From contig DATJWB010000264.1 in the NCBI GenBank assembly GCA_035501495.1, forward strand, positions 110,538-174,537: a stretch of DNA of 64,000 nt. Reading direction: 5' to 3'. This stretch comes from JAIQFL01 sp035501495 (GTDB lineage Bacteria; Acidobacteriota; Terriglobia; Bryobacterales; Bryobacteraceae). Positions 27,337 through 36,681 of this stretch are shown in pieces. A model generated the notes under the pieces. That model made no database searches. It was given only the letters and a program-made list of their open reading frames with translations, and was not told the origin of the DNA. The position numbers and the translations under genes are program-made. The stretch's first letter is position 1. Every line of letters starts with the position of its first letter.

Positions 27337-28134
27337 GTGGATCAAGATCAAGAAAATGTAGTACTAGAGGATGCAGAACCGCGGGAGACGCCCGAACCTC
27401 ACAGGCCGGAACCCCAGCGCGGCTTCATCGCCGAGTGGACGGTTACCATCATCCTGCTGCTGTTCGGAACAACCTCGCTGGTGCAGGCGTTCGTCATTCC
27501 CACCGGCTCCATGGAAGATACCCTGCTCATCGGCGATCACCTTCTGGTCGATAAACTGGCATACTCGCCTTACGGACCTGTCTCCCACCACATCCTGCCC
27601 TATACGGACGTGAAGCGTGGAGACATTATCGTATTCCGTTATCCCGTGGACATCCGCCAGACTTTTGTGAAGCGCGCCATCGGCATACCGGGAGACCGCA
27701 TCAAGCTCGTGGACAAGCAGCTAGTCCTGAATGGCAGGAAAGTTCAGGAGCCGTACGTCTACCATAAGACCGAATACATCGATTCCTACCGCGACGATTT
27801 TCCCGGCGAGCCGAATGTCCATCTCGCTCCCTCCGCCCTGGATATGCTCATGAACCATGTGCAGGGCGGAGAGGTGGTGGTACCGCCAAACTGCGTCTTT
27901 GCGATGGGCGACAACCGCGACTATTCGTTGGACAGCCGCTACTGGGGCTTTGTGCCGCGCGACAATATCATCGGCAAGCCCCTGATTATCTACTGGTCGT
28001 ACGACGCTCCCACCGAAGATCTCGCCGACCCATCGATTAACGTGACGCATCTGGTGGACCTCGTGATGCACTTTCCGACCAAGACGCGTTGGAAGCGCAC
28101 CTTCAATCTGATTCACGGCTACCCGCTGAACTAG
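27337..28134 (+). CDS. lepB: Signal peptidase I
   Basis: The protein has 265 aa with a GTG start. One membrane helix at about 33-52 is followed by the catalytic serine S58 (VIPTGSMEDTL) and lysine K112 (RQTFVKRAIGIPGD). The conserved boxes GDNRDYSLDSRYWGFVP are present. It removes signal peptides of secreted proteins at the outer face of the inner membrane. Its stop codon is directly followed by the ATG of the mannose-1-phosphate guanylyltransferase gene, so the two are likely co-translated. Confidence 0.96.
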   Translation: MDQDQENVVLEDAEPRETPEPHRPEPQRGFIAEWTVTIILLLFGTTSLVQAFVIPTGSMEDTLLIGDHLLVDKLAYSPYGPVSHHILPYTDVKRGDIIVFRYPVDIRQTFVKRAIGIPGDRIKLVDKQLVLNGRKVQEPYVYHKTEYIDSYRDDFPGEPNVHLAPSALDMLMNHVQGGEVVVPPNCVFAMGDNRDYSLDSRYWGFVPRDNIIGKPLIIYWSYDAPTEDLADPSINVTHLVDLVMHFPTKTRWKRTFNLIHGYPLN

Positions 28135-29214
28135 ATGAACCCGCACTATTACGGCCTGATCCTCGCGGGAGGGCGTGGAACGCGTTTCTGGCCGCGGAGC
28201 CGCAAACGATCTGCCAAACAGGTGCTGAATGTCCTGGGCGACCGTTCACTGATTCAGGCAACGGTCGATCGTCTGGCGCCCGTAATCCCGCCGGAACGTC
28301 TTTGGATCCTCACCAACGAGCATCTGCGCGCCACCATCCTGCGGCAGCTTCCGGAAATTCCGCGGAAGCAGGTCCTGGCCGAACCGGAACAGCGCAACAC
28401 CGCGCCCGCCATCGGGCTGGCAGCTCACATCCTGCACTCGCTGGACCCGGAAGCGGTGATGGGGGTGTTCCCCTCCGATCACGTGGTGAGCAAGCCCTCG
28501 GCGTATCGGGCGGTCATCGACGCCGCTCTGAAAGGCGCCGCCGGCCGCAGCTTGATGGTCGTGGGGATTGCTCCCCGCTGGCCTGAAACCGGCTATGGCT
28601 ACATCGAGTTCCCCGCCGGTACGCAGGCAGGCGCCCAAACCGGGCCGGTTCCGGTCGAGCGATTTCACGAGAAGCCGAAACTGCCGGTCGCTACGGAGTA
28701 CCTCGCGGCGGGGAACTTCTACTGGAACTCGGGCATGTTCTTTTGGCGGGCGGACGTGCTGCTGGAGAACCTCCGTGAGCACCTGCCCAAAACCTTCGCC
28801 GCAATTTCCGCGCTCCCGCGGTTCGGGGCACGCGATTTTGCAGCCAAGCTGAAACACGCCTTTCCCCTCTGCGACAACATCTCCATCGACTACGCCGTGC
28901 TGGAGAAGGCCTCCAACGTTTCCGGCATCCCGGCAGCCGACTTCGGCTGGAACGACGTGGGGAGTTGGAACGCGGTGTACGAACTGCTGCCGCGCGACGA
29001 ATCGGGCAACGTGACCGCGCCGGACGCGGTCTGCCTGGAGGCGCATAACAATTTTGTGGACGCTCGCGGCAAGGTAGTGGCGCTGCTCGGTGTGAACGAT
29101 CTGATTGTGGTGGACACGCCCGATGCGCTTCTGGTCGCCGGCCGCGACAAAGCCCAACAGGTGGGCGAGGTCCTGAAGTTGCTGGAAGCGCGCAACCGCC
29201 ACGACCTGCTATAG
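28135..29214 (+). CDS. Mannose-1-phosphate guanylyltransferase
   Basis: The protein has 359 aa and makes GDP-mannose from GTP and mannose-1-phosphate. The N-terminal signature LILAGGRGTRFWPRSRKR gives the nucleotide-binding loop, and KQVL, the FPSDHVV block near 115, GYGYIEF, and WNSGMFFWR near 200 are typical. It is the short form without the C-terminal isomerase domain of the bifunctional ManC/AlgA type. The product feeds capsule, O-antigen or other mannose and fucose glycans. The start codon abuts the lepB stop. Confidence 0.94.
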   Translation: MNPHYYGLILAGGRGTRFWPRSRKRSAKQVLNVLGDRSLIQATVDRLAPVIPPERLWILTNEHLRATILRQLPEIPRKQVLAEPEQRNTAPAIGLAAHILHSLDPEAVMGVFPSDHVVSKPSAYRAVIDAALKGAAGRSLMVVGIAPRWPETGYGYIEFPAGTQAGAQTGPVPVERFHEKPKLPVATEYLAAGNFYWNSGMFFWRADVLLENLREHLPKTFAAISALPRFGARDFAAKLKHAFPLCDNISIDYAVLEKASNVSGIPAADFGWNDVGSWNAVYELLPRDESGNVTAPDAVCLEAHNNFVDARGKVVALLGVNDLIVVDTPDALLVAGRDKAQQVGEVLKLLEARNRHDLL

Positions 29215-29261
29215 GTCCTTCAACTCGTGCGAGGGCGCGAAAAATCACGCGCCTGCCAAAT

Positions 29262-31157
29262 CTACCGGCCGGGTGGAATATCCAGCGCCGGATTCCGTAC
29301 GAAGAATCCCCACGGAACCAATTTGAACCCCGCGGCCAGAGTCGGCATCACCGGCCAATCTTCGGGGCGCGGATTGTGGGTGATCCCCATCGTGTACCAC
29401 AGCACCACGTCGCGATTGTCGATCGGACGGTCGGCGGCGGTCCATTTCAGGAGCCCGTCGCCGCCTTTGCTCTGGTAGGGGTACTCGCCGGCCGCATGCA
29501 TTTCCGCGGCGTTGTAGGGTGTAACCCAGACGTGGGCATTCAGAAACCCGGCGCGCTTCCGCACCCAAGAGTCGGGCAGCAGGAACGGCACCGCGTTCTC
29601 TCCAGGCAGGAGCGCGTAGCCGGTAGGCTGGCCGAGCGCGTTCTTCACAGCAGGGTTCTCCACAATCCATCGGCGGCTGGACTCGAGATTCATCCGGCGC
29701 TGCGCCTTACGCTCGGTATCGAGCGTCGTCATTTCCATAGTGAACGCTCCCCCATACGGATTGCGCTGACCCGCCGGCACTGGCACGCTGTTCATTTCCA
29801 TCACGCGATTCGCGCCGCCATCCACGTCCAGATCGAGACGGAACGAGAAAAAGTGCTGGTGGTGAACCGCGGCAATGTTCTTCGCCACCAGGTGACTGTA
29901 GGGCTCCGAAGCACCGTCGGGAACGCCTTTCACCGACATGATGCCCGAGAGCAATACCTGCATCTCCAGGCTGCCGTCCTGGTGAAAGATCCACTCGAAG
30001 CCGTACTCGTAGTTGCCGGCTTCGCTTTGGAACGACAGCACCAGGTCGCGCGCGCGGCGGGCGTTGTCGCCGTGTTTCCAGGCGACGCCGGCATCGCGCT
30101 CGAACAGCGCCACGGCATGCGGAATCGTGCGCGGCTGCCCCGATTCGTCCGCCACCACCGCATCGAAGAGCGTGCAGTTCTGCGGGCAATCCACTCCCGC
30201 CCGCAGCGAACTGGCCAGGATGCCCAGACCGAGCTCGCCGGCATCGAAGCTGTTGCGGAAAAACCACGCGCCTCCCGGATCGCCATAGGGGACCACCATC
30301 TCCGAGAGAGACCCGCGGTACAGGATGGAGCGCACGCGCCCGCCGTCCTCGTACCCGACGGTGTACAGCACCAGTCCCTCGCGCGGGTGGAGCGCGTAGC
30401 GGAAGCGCCACTTCTGCCAGCGCACTTCGCCGTCTTCGATCTGGAAGCCCGGTCCGTTGGGCTGAGTAATCTGCAGCGGCGCGGGTGCCTGGCGAAACGG
30501 CCCGGTCGCGCCCGGATGCAGGTCGGCGTTCTCGCGCGAGATGGGCGCGTTCCGGTCGATATCCAGAAAGTCCACCACTTTGCCGGTGGTCAGATTGACA
30601 TGTACCGCGACACCCTCCACCGGGTGCGCGTAGTAATTCTGGCCGCTGATGAGGTAGGGCGTCACCCGCACGATGCGGCCGTCGTCGTCACCGGGCAGCC
30701 CGAAATATCCGGCCGGCCACGCGACCGTCACCACCGTGTTGGGGTCGCGGATCCCGCGAACGCGCAGACACTCGCGCCACCGCGGATCGGCCCGCACGAT
30801 ACGGTCGGCGATGCCGGAATCGACCTCTCCCACCGGCGGCTGCGCGCCGGGAACTTCTTTCCAGGACGCGACCTGGCCCGAGGACAGGTCGGCAATCCCT
30901 TCGAAGGTCCGGTTCGCCGCGCGGTCGTAGATCACGGCGAAAGCGCGCCGGGGCAATTCGGCGCCGCGCAACACCAGTTCCTTGGGCGGTTCGTCGAGCG
31001 CAATCAAACTGAAGCCGCCGCTGGACGGCATCCGGCCGGAGCGCCGGAAAATCGCAACCGCGTTCTGAATCTCGGGCGCCGATAGAGGAGTCAACGGATG
31101 TATGCCCGCGGCACACTCGAAGTTCACCAGGATGAGGAGCAGAAGCGTCACTCGCAT
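29262..31157 (-). CDS. Copper-containing primary-amine oxidase
   Basis: The protein has 631 aa with a signal peptide (MRVTLLLLILVNFECAAG), so it is periplasmic or secreted. The tyrosine that becomes the topaquinone cofactor is Y383 in GNYEYGFEW. The catalytic base is D305 in NSFDAGELG. Copper ligands are H433 and H435 (AVHHQHFFSF) plus the histidine in GITHNPRPEDW near the C-terminus. All essential residues are present, so it should oxidise primary amines to aldehydes with release of ammonia and hydrogen peroxide. It lies 11 bases downstream of the fucosidase gene on the same strand, though a functional link is unclear. Confidence 0.95.
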   Translation of the reverse strand: MRVTLLLLILVNFECAAGIHPLTPLSAPEIQNAVAIFRRSGRMPSSGGFSLIALDEPPKELVLRGAELPRRAFAVIYDRAANRTFEGIADLSSGQVASWKEVPGAQPPVGEVDSGIADRIVRADPRWRECLRVRGIRDPNTVVTVAWPAGYFGLPGDDDGRIVRVTPYLISGQNYYAHPVEGVAVHVNLTTGKVVDFLDIDRNAPISRENADLHPGATGPFRQAPAPLQITQPNGPGFQIEDGEVRWQKWRFRYALHPREGLVLYTVGYEDGGRVRSILYRGSLSEMVVPYGDPGGAWFFRNSFDAGELGLGILASSLRAGVDCPQNCTLFDAVVADESGQPRTIPHAVALFERDAGVAWKHGDNARRARDLVLSFQSEAGNYEYGFEWIFHQDGSLEMQVLLSGIMSVKGVPDGASEPYSHLVAKNIAAVHHQHFFSFRLDLDVDGGANRVMEMNSVPVPAGQRNPYGGAFTMEMTTLDTERKAQRRMNLESSRRWIVENPAVKNALGQPTGYALLPGENAVPFLLPDSWVRKRAGFLNAHVWVTPYNAAEMHAAGEYPYQSKGGDGLLKWTAADRPIDNRDVVLWYTMGITHNPRPEDWPVMPTLAAGFKLVPWGFFVRNPALDIPPGR

Positions 31158-31168
31158 CGTGGCTCCGG

Positions 31169-32713
31169 TTATGCCCCGGTGATCCGCAAGGTAACCGCGT
31201 AATCACTGGGCTTTTGGGGAGGCAGTTGCACTCTCAGGGACGTCTCGTCCTGGGTGAAAGTCAGCTTGCCCTTGTGTCCCAGCAGTTCGACATTGCGGAT
31301 CTTACCAACCCCCAGTTTGCCGCCCAGGGCGAGTGTGGGAACGGCGGCTTCGCGCTCCGGCCAGCCCATCACAAAGGCGTAGAGTGCAGGGCCCTTGGTG
31401 GTGAATCGCACGTCGCCGGCCGTGAGGTCTTTACGATTGCGTTCGTTGAAGCCCTGCTCCTGAGTGCTGGGCGCCGGCAGGTTGCCGGAGACCTTCCACG
31501 GCCGCGTTCCATAGATGCCCTCGCTGTTCACGGCCATCCATCGTGTGATGCCGTCGAGAACCGCAAGTTCGTCGCCATCGGGCTGACCGCTGTTGGGCAG
31601 CGGGATATTGAGCATGAGGTTCCCGTTGCGGCTGACAATGTCGCACAGCATATCGATCACGGTCTTCGGCGTTTTGTATTTGAGATCGCGTTTGTAGTGC
31701 CAGTTCCCGATGCACGTATCGGTCTGCCACGGGTTCGGCAGGATATCGTTGGCCACGCCGCGCTCGATATCCAGCACGCAGGTTCCGCGATCGCAATCCT
31801 GCCGCGTCTTGCTGGTGAAGACGCCTTCCACTTTGCCTTTATGCTGCTCGGCATTGGCGTTGTAGTAGTGCGACACCAGCTTGTAGCCGTAGTCGCCGAA
31901 AGGAATTCCGCCGTCCGTGTAGAGCAGGTCGGGCTGGTAGTTGTCGATGAGATCCTTGATGCGCCGGAACCAGAGTAGCTTCCACGAATCGGGCGCTTCG
32001 CGGCTCATGGCCTGCGTAGGAATAGGCTTGTCTTTGGGAAATGGATGGTACAGGTCCGCGTACGCGGGATCGGTGCCGTCGTACGGAACGCCCGCCATCG
32101 GACCGGTCTTGTCGGCGCCGTGCGACACCGCCAGCCAGTTATAGCTGTTGGAGAGGTGTTCGCTGACGGCGAACCGCAGTCCCTGCTTCTGCGCCGCCTT
32201 CCGCCAGAGGCCCACCACATCTTTCTTCGGACCCGTGGCGACGGCATTCCATCGCGGCTGGAATTTGGAGTTCCACAGATCGAAGTTGTCGTGGTGCACC
32301 CCCATGCTCATGAAGTACTTCGCGCCAGCCTTTTTGTAGAGGGACATCAGGTGGTCGGGATCGAATCGGTCGCCCTTCCACATGGGACAAAGGTCCTTAT
32401 AGCCCACCTTGGACGGGTGTCCGTAAAACTGCAGGTGATACTTGTACTGCGCCTGGGTCTCGATGTACATGTTGCGGGCGTACCAGTCGCCCGCTTCCAC
32501 ACCGGATTGCGGCCCCCAGTGCGCCCAGATGCCGAACTTGGCGTCGCGGAACCACTCGGGGACCTGGTAGGACTTCAACGCTTCGGCAGAGCCATCGAAC
32601 GGTCCCTTGGCGATCTCCGGGAGGGCATCCTGGGCGCCGGATTTGCGATCCAGAATCAACGCGGGCGCCGACGCGAGGGCTGCGAGCACATGACGCCGGG
32701 AAAAGGTAGCCAT
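31169..32713 (-). CDS. Alpha-L-fucosidase, GH29 family, Tat-exported
   Basis: The protein has about 514 aa. A start at 32713 is preferred because it gives a compact twin-arginine signal (TFSRRHVLAALASAPALIL); upstream in-frame ATGs at 32731 and 32779 have no better ribosome site. The GH29 barrel begins with WFRDAKFGIWAHWG and includes KYFMSMGVHHDNFDLWNSK. The expected nucleophile aspartate is in PDLLYTDGGIPFGDYG, where the strand end DLLYTDG is typical. NGNLMLNIPLPNSG marks the end of the barrel. It removes alpha-linked fucose from glycans and probably works in the periplasm. It and the amine oxidase form a two-gene run on the minus strand. Confidence 0.93.
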   Translation of the reverse strand: MATFSRRHVLAALASAPALILDRKSGAQDALPEIAKGPFDGSAEALKSYQVPEWFRDAKFGIWAHWGPQSGVEAGDWYARNMYIETQAQYKYHLQFYGHPSKVGYKDLCPMWKGDRFDPDHLMSLYKKAGAKYFMSMGVHHDNFDLWNSKFQPRWNAVATGPKKDVVGLWRKAAQKQGLRFAVSEHLSNSYNWLAVSHGADKTGPMAGVPYDGTDPAYADLYHPFPKDKPIPTQAMSREAPDSWKLLWFRRIKDLIDNYQPDLLYTDGGIPFGDYGYKLVSHYYNANAEQHKGKVEGVFTSKTRQDCDRGTCVLDIERGVANDILPNPWQTDTCIGNWHYKRDLKYKTPKTVIDMLCDIVSRNGNLMLNIPLPNSGQPDGDELAVLDGITRWMAVNSEGIYGTRPWKVSGNLPAPSTQEQGFNERNRKDLTAGDVRFTTKGPALYAFVMGWPEREAAVPTLALGGKLGVGKIRNVELLGHKGKLTFTQDETSLRVQLPPQKPSDYAVTLRITGA

Positions 32714-32787
32714 GGCGACATGGTAGCGCATAGGACAGAGTTTATTTGTCGTCAGCCGACGTCGGTCCCCCCGGCCCACCGAAGTTT

Positions 32788-32911
32788 ATGAAAACCCTTG
32801 CGCCGTCGATGTGGCTGCCGCGCCGGCACTCCTGCCGACGATTGGCTCCCGTCCGGGAGGCGCGGGCTACGAACCGCGGTACGCCCACCAGCATGGTAGC
32901 CGCCTCGCCAT
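32788..32911. repeat. Interspersed GC-rich repeat, copy E
   Basis: The stretch shares ATGAAAACC, GATGTGGC, GCTGCCGCG(C/T)CGGCAC and CTGCCGACG with the copy upstream of 36921, in the same order. The core GGCACTCCTGCC also matches the arms at 18802 and 52874. It lies between the fucosidase start and the MNT nucleotidyltransferase remnant. Confidence 0.65.
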
Positions 32912-32912
32912 C

Positions 32913-33204
32913 CTACAGAGAGATAGCCTCTGCCATCACCCGGTCCCGGATATAGCGGAGGCTACCCGGGTCAAAACATCAACGTGCACACCTAAAAGGT
33001 CCCCCAAAGTCGGCGACCAATCCTGCGAGGTCGAACAGCGATCGCCCTTTGTCCATATCTACCAGGGAGTCGACGTCGCTCTCCGCGGTGTTATCCCCAC
33101 GGGCTACCGATCCAAATACCCGAATACTGCGCGCGCCATGACGTTTCGGCGAGTTCTAGGATTTGTGTTTTCTTCTCCGTCCGCAATATTTCCTGCGTGA
33201 TCAC
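32913..33204 (-). pseudogene. Frameshifted MNT-type nucleotidyltransferase (antitoxin-like)
   Basis: Read across three frames, this 292-base stretch gives a complete MntA-size protein of about 97 aa. A GTG start leads to ITQEILRTEKKTQILELA; after a frameshift comes RHGARSIRVFGSVARGDN and then TAESDVDSLVDMDKGR. The catalytic GSxxRG and SDxD motifs are intact in sequence. Another shift gives LLGVHVDVLTRV and a third gives the typical end LRYIRDRVMAEAISL plus stop. Such proteins are minimal nucleotidyltransferases that AMPylate HEPN toxins. No HEPN partner is visible on either side. At least three shifts mean the gene is dead, not a sequencing slip. Confidence 0.85.
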
Positions 33205-33215
33205 GTGGCCAGTCG

Positions 33216-34577
33216 CTACAGCACCTCTTCCGACCAACTCTCCAGCACCTGCTTCGCCTTCGTCATGAACCGGTCTGCCAGCGCGCCATCGATCAGCCGA
33301 TGGTCGAAGCTCAGCGAGAGATAACAGATCGAGCGGATCGCGATCGCATCGTCGATCACCACGGGAGTCTTATCCACCGTACCGACTCCCATGATCGCGA
33401 CCTGCGGCTGATTGATCACCGGGGTGGCCATCACGCTCCCGAAGCTGCCGAAATTCGTGATCGAGAAGGTGCCTCCCTGCACCTCGTCGGGCTTGAGCTG
33501 CCGCGATCGGGCGCGCGCTGCCAGGTCCACCACCGAGCGCTGCAAGCCGAGTACGTTCTTCTCGTCAGCCGCGCGAATCACCGGCACAATCAGACCGTTC
33601 TCCAGCGCCACCGCGATCCCGATGTGGATTTCGTTGTGGTACACGATGTTGTTTCCATCGAGCGACGAGTTCAGCAGCGGGAACTGGCGGAGTGCCGCAA
33701 CCGAGGCGCGAATGATGAATGGCAGATAGGTAAGCGAGAATCCGTAATTCGCCTGGAACTGGTCCTTGTGACGATCGCGCATGCGGGCCACTTTGGTCAT
33801 ATCCACGCGATGAATCGTGGTGACATGGGGCGACGTGCGCTTCGACATGACCATGTGCTCGGCGATCTTGATGCGCATGGTGCTCATCGGCTCGATGCGG
33901 GTCTTGGCGATGCCGGCGGGCGGAAGGGGTGCGGATTCAGTTGCCGTCGCCGCCGCGGGAGGCGGCGGCGGAGCGGCAGGCTGTGGCGGAGTTGGCGGCG
34001 GAGCGGAGGGCTGTGCCGCGGGCTGCGGAGGTGCGGGAGGAGGCGCGGCGGGCTGCGCGCCCAGCTGCGCGACGTACGTTTCCACATCGTACTTCGTAAT
34101 GCGTCCGCCGGCGCCCGTCCCCTTGACGCGCGCCAGATCGATGTTATGTTCCCGAGCCAGTTTCCGCACGAGCGGCGAAAGTGGACCAGCAGGCTCGGCG
34201 GGTGCTTCTTCGGCAGCCGGCGGTGCGGGCGGCGCTGCCGGCGGCGCCGCCTGGGGTGCGGCTTGCGGAGCGGGCGCCGCGGCCTTGGGTGGCTCGGGCT
34301 TTGGAGCCCCAGGAGCTTCTGCCTTGGGCTTCGCTGCGCCCCCGGTCTCGTCGATGTGCGCTACCACGGTGTTGATCCCGACGGTCTTGCCTTCTTCCAC
34401 CAGGACGTCCGAGAGTGTCCCCGCGGCGGGCGATGGGATTTCCGTGTCCACCTTGTCAGTCGAAATCTCGAATAGCGGCTCATCGCGCTCCACACGATCG
34501 CCGGGCTTCTTCAGCCACTTGGTGAGCGTGCCTTCCACTATGCTTTCGCCCATCTGGGGCATCACTACGTCGGTCAT
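33216..34577 (-). CDS. 2-oxoacid dehydrogenase E2 (dihydrolipoyl acyltransferase)
   Basis: The protein has 453 aa. Domains in order: lipoyl domain 1-80 with lipoyl lysine K42 (EISTDKVDTEIPS), an Ala/Pro linker, a peripheral subunit-binding domain at about 135-170 (PLVRKLAREHNIDLARVKGT), a second Ala/Pro linker, and a catalytic acyltransferase core at about 225-453 with the HxxxD motif in FDHRLIDG. It carries acyl groups from E1 to CoA in pyruvate, 2-oxoglutarate or branched-chain dehydrogenase complexes. Which complex cannot be told because no E1 gene is next to it. It is transcribed with lipB and the E3 gene and starts one base after the lipB stop codon. Confidence 0.92.
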   Translation of the reverse strand: MTDVVMPQMGESIVEGTLTKWLKKPGDRVERDEPLFEISTDKVDTEIPSPAAGTLSDVLVEEGKTVGINTVVAHIDETGGAAKPKAEAPGAPKPEPPKAAAPAPQAAPQAAPPAAPPAPPAAEEAPAEPAGPLSPLVRKLAREHNIDLARVKGTGAGGRITKYDVETYVAQLGAQPAAPPPAPPQPAAQPSAPPPTPPQPAAPPPPPAAATATESAPLPPAGIAKTRIEPMSTMRIKIAEHMVMSKRTSPHVTTIHRVDMTKVARMRDRHKDQFQANYGFSLTYLPFIIRASVAALRQFPLLNSSLDGNNIVYHNEIHIGIAVALENGLIVPVIRAADEKNVLGLQRSVVDLAARARSRQLKPDEVQGGTFSITNFGSFGSVMATPVINQPQVAIMGVGTVDKTPVVIDDAIAIRSICYLSLSFDHRLIDGALADRFMTKAKQVLESWSEEVL

Positions 34578-34578
34578 G

Positions 34579-35283
34579 TCAGTCCTCCGTCACTACACAG
34601 GCAGGAATGCTTGTGCCACTCAAACTGTCTGGAATGTCGCTGCTGCCGGTCATCTCGCAATCGAAAACGCGGGCGAAATGCGCCGCGGCTCTCCGGGAAA
34701 CGCCTTCCAATGTCGCGTGGACGCCGAGTTGCGCCATCGAGGTCACCGGCCTGGTCAACCCGCACGGCACGATGTACTGGAAGTACGTCAGGTCCGTGTT
34801 GACATTCAACGCGAAGCCATGCGAAGTCACCCACCGGCTGATGTGCACACCAATCGCGGCAATCTTACGTCCATCCACCCACACTCCGGTCAACCCGGCA
34901 ATGCGCCCGGCATCGATACCATAGTCCGCCAGCGTATTGACGATAACCTCCTCGATGGCGCGAACGTAGGCGCCTACGTCGCGCTTCCAATCCCTCAGAT
35001 CGAGAATCGGGTAGCCCACCAGCTGGCCCGGCCCGTGATACGTGATGTCACCGCCGCGGTCCGTGGGATAGAACGTAATGCCGGCCCGTTCCATCACCTG
35101 GTCGTCCGCCAGCAGGTTCTCCAGGTGTCCGTTGCGGCCCAACGTGATCACGTGCGGATGCTCCAGCAACAGAAGCTGATCCGGAATGTCGCCCCGCTTG
35201 CGCGAAGCCACGAGCTTCTGCTGCAGCTCCAGGGCCGTTCCGTAATCCATGCGTCCGAGCTCCCGAAGGCAACAGTTACGCAT
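34579..35283 (-). CDS. lipB: Octanoyl-ACP:protein octanoyltransferase
   Basis: The protein has 234 aa. Catalytic cysteine C174 (IVPCGLTRPVTSM) and lysine K140 (VDGRKIAAIGVHISR) are present, with the RGGDITYHGPGQLVGYP box near 77-92. It attaches octanoate to the lipoyl domains of enzymes such as the E2 encoded next to it. Its last ten or so residues (GTSIPACVVTED) are encoded by a copy of the interspersed GC-rich repeat, so the natural C-terminus was probably changed by insertion of that element. It overlaps the E3 gene by eight bases. Confidence 0.95.
   Translation of the reverse strand: MRNCCLRELGRMDYGTALELQQKLVASRKRGDIPDQLLLLEHPHVITLGRNGHLENLLADDQVMERAGITFYPTDRGGDITYHGPGQLVGYPILDLRDWKRDVGAYVRAIEEVIVNTLADYGIDAGRIAGLTGVWVDGRKIAAIGVHISRWVTSHGFALNVNTDLTYFQYIVPCGLTRPVTSMAQLGVHATLEGVSRRAAAHFARVFDCEMTGSSDIPDSLSGTSIPACVVTED
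34595..34619. repeat. Interspersed GC-rich repeat, copy G, inside the lipB 3' end
   Basis: The core GCAGGAATGCTTGTGCCAC reads in reverse complement as GTGGCACAAGCATTCCTGC, another version of the repeat found at 18802 and 52874. It forms the last codons of lipB. Confidence 0.6.
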
Positions 35284-36679
35284 TGATCGATAGACCGTAG
35301 ACCGCGTTAAATGCCTCTCCCATGGCTTCGTACAGCGTGGGATGCGCGTGAATGGTCTGCATCATCACATCCACGGTCGCTTCCGCTTCCATCGCCGCCA
35401 CCGCTTCACCGATCAGTTCGAAGGCCTCCGGCCCGATGATGTGGACCCCCAGGATCTCGCCATACTGCTCGTCGGCCACCACCTTGATGAAGCCTTCGTG
35501 ATGTCCCAGGATCGTGGCGCGGCTATCGCCCGCGAACGGGAATTTGCCGATCTTGACCCGGTAGCCCTGAGAGCGTGCCTGGACCTCGGTCAGCCCTACG
35601 CTGCCGATGCCCGGTTCCGTGTACGTGCAGCCCGGGATGCGATTCTTATGGATCGGAATCGCGGGCTTGCCCGCCATGTGGGCGACCGCGATCATCCCTT
35701 CCCGCGTTGCCACGTGCGCCAGTTGCGGGGTTCCCGCCACCACGTCGCCGATGGCGTACACGCCCGGCTCGGCCGTCCGCTGATGCTCGTCCACCTTGAT
35801 GAAACCGCGGTCCAGCTCCACCCTGGTATTCTCCAGCCCGATGTGATCGGTGTTCGGTTTGCGGCCCACCGCCACGAGCAGTTTCTCCGCCTCGAGTGTC
35901 TCCTGCTTGCCTTCCTTGGTCGTGAGCGTAAGCGTCACACCGTTCGCGGCCTTCTGAATGTTCTCCGCGCGCGCCCCGGTCTCGACCCGGATCTTCTGCT
36001 TCCGGAAGTTGCGCTCCAGTTCCTTGGAGATGTCTTCGTCCTCCACCGGAACGATGCGAGGCAGCATCTCGATCACCGTCACGTCGGTCCCGAATCGTTT
36101 GAAGATCGACGCGAACTCCACCCCCACGGCCCCCGCGCCGATGATGATGAGGCTCCTGGGCACCGAGTTGAGATCCAGGATCTCGATGTTGGTCAGGATA
36201 AGACTGGGATCGGGCGTGAGTCCGGGCAGCATGCGCGCCTCCGACCCGGTAGCGATGATGATATTCGTCGCTTCCAGAGTCTGGGTTCCCGACTCGGATT
36301 TCACCTCCACCTTTCCCCCACCCTTCAGCGTGGCGTATCCCGAAATCCGCTCCACTTTGGCGCGCTTCAGGAGCATACCGACGCCCTTGGAATGCTTGTC
36401 AACAATGCCGTCCTTACGCGCTTTCACTTTGGGATAGTCGAGCTGCGGATTGTCACAGCGAATGCCTTCTTCGTCCGCATGCACGAAGCGCTGCCAGACG
36501 TCCGCCGTCTGCAGCAGGCTCTTGGTGGGGATGCAACCTACCAGTAGACAGGTGCCGCCAAGCCTCGCCTGTCTTTCCACGAGAGCGGTCTTCAATCCGT
36601 ACTGGCCGGCGCGAATCGCTGCGGAGTAGCCGCCGGGGCCACTCCCGATAACAATCAGATCGTAGGGCACTTTTTCCAT
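35276..36679 (-). CDS. lpdA: Dihydrolipoyl dehydrogenase (E3)
   Basis: The protein has about 467 aa. The start at 36679 places the FAD motif IGSGPGG at residues 11-17, as in typical enzymes; an upstream in-frame ATG at 36703 adds eight residues that include an inverted repeat. The redox cysteines are C44 and C49 (GGTCLLVGCIPTK). The NAD-binding IIGAGAVGVEFA, AIGDV and the C-terminal HAHPTLYEAM (His/Glu pair) are present. It re-oxidises dihydrolipoamide in 2-oxoacid dehydrogenase complexes. With lipB and E2 downstream it forms a lipoate-enzyme operon. Confidence 0.95.
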   Translation of the reverse strand: MEKVPYDLIVIGSGPGGYSAAIRAGQYGLKTALVERQARLGGTCLLVGCIPTKSLLQTADVWQRFVHADEEGIRCDNPQLDYPKVKARKDGIVDKHSKGVGMLLKRAKVERISGYATLKGGGKVEVKSESGTQTLEATNIIIATGSEARMLPGLTPDPSLILTNIEILDLNSVPRSLIIIGAGAVGVEFASIFKRFGTDVTVIEMLPRIVPVEDEDISKELERNFRKQKIRVETGARAENIQKAANGVTLTLTTKEGKQETLEAEKLLVAVGRKPNTDHIGLENTRVELDRGFIKVDEHQRTAEPGVYAIGDVVAGTPQLAHVATREGMIAVAHMAGKPAIPIHKNRIPGCTYTEPGIGSVGLTEVQARSQGYRVKIGKFPFAGDSRATILGHHEGFIKVVADEQYGEILGVHIIGPEAFELIGEAVAAMEAEATVDVMMQTIHAHPTLYEAMGEAFNAVYGLSINA

Positions 36680-36681
36680 TC

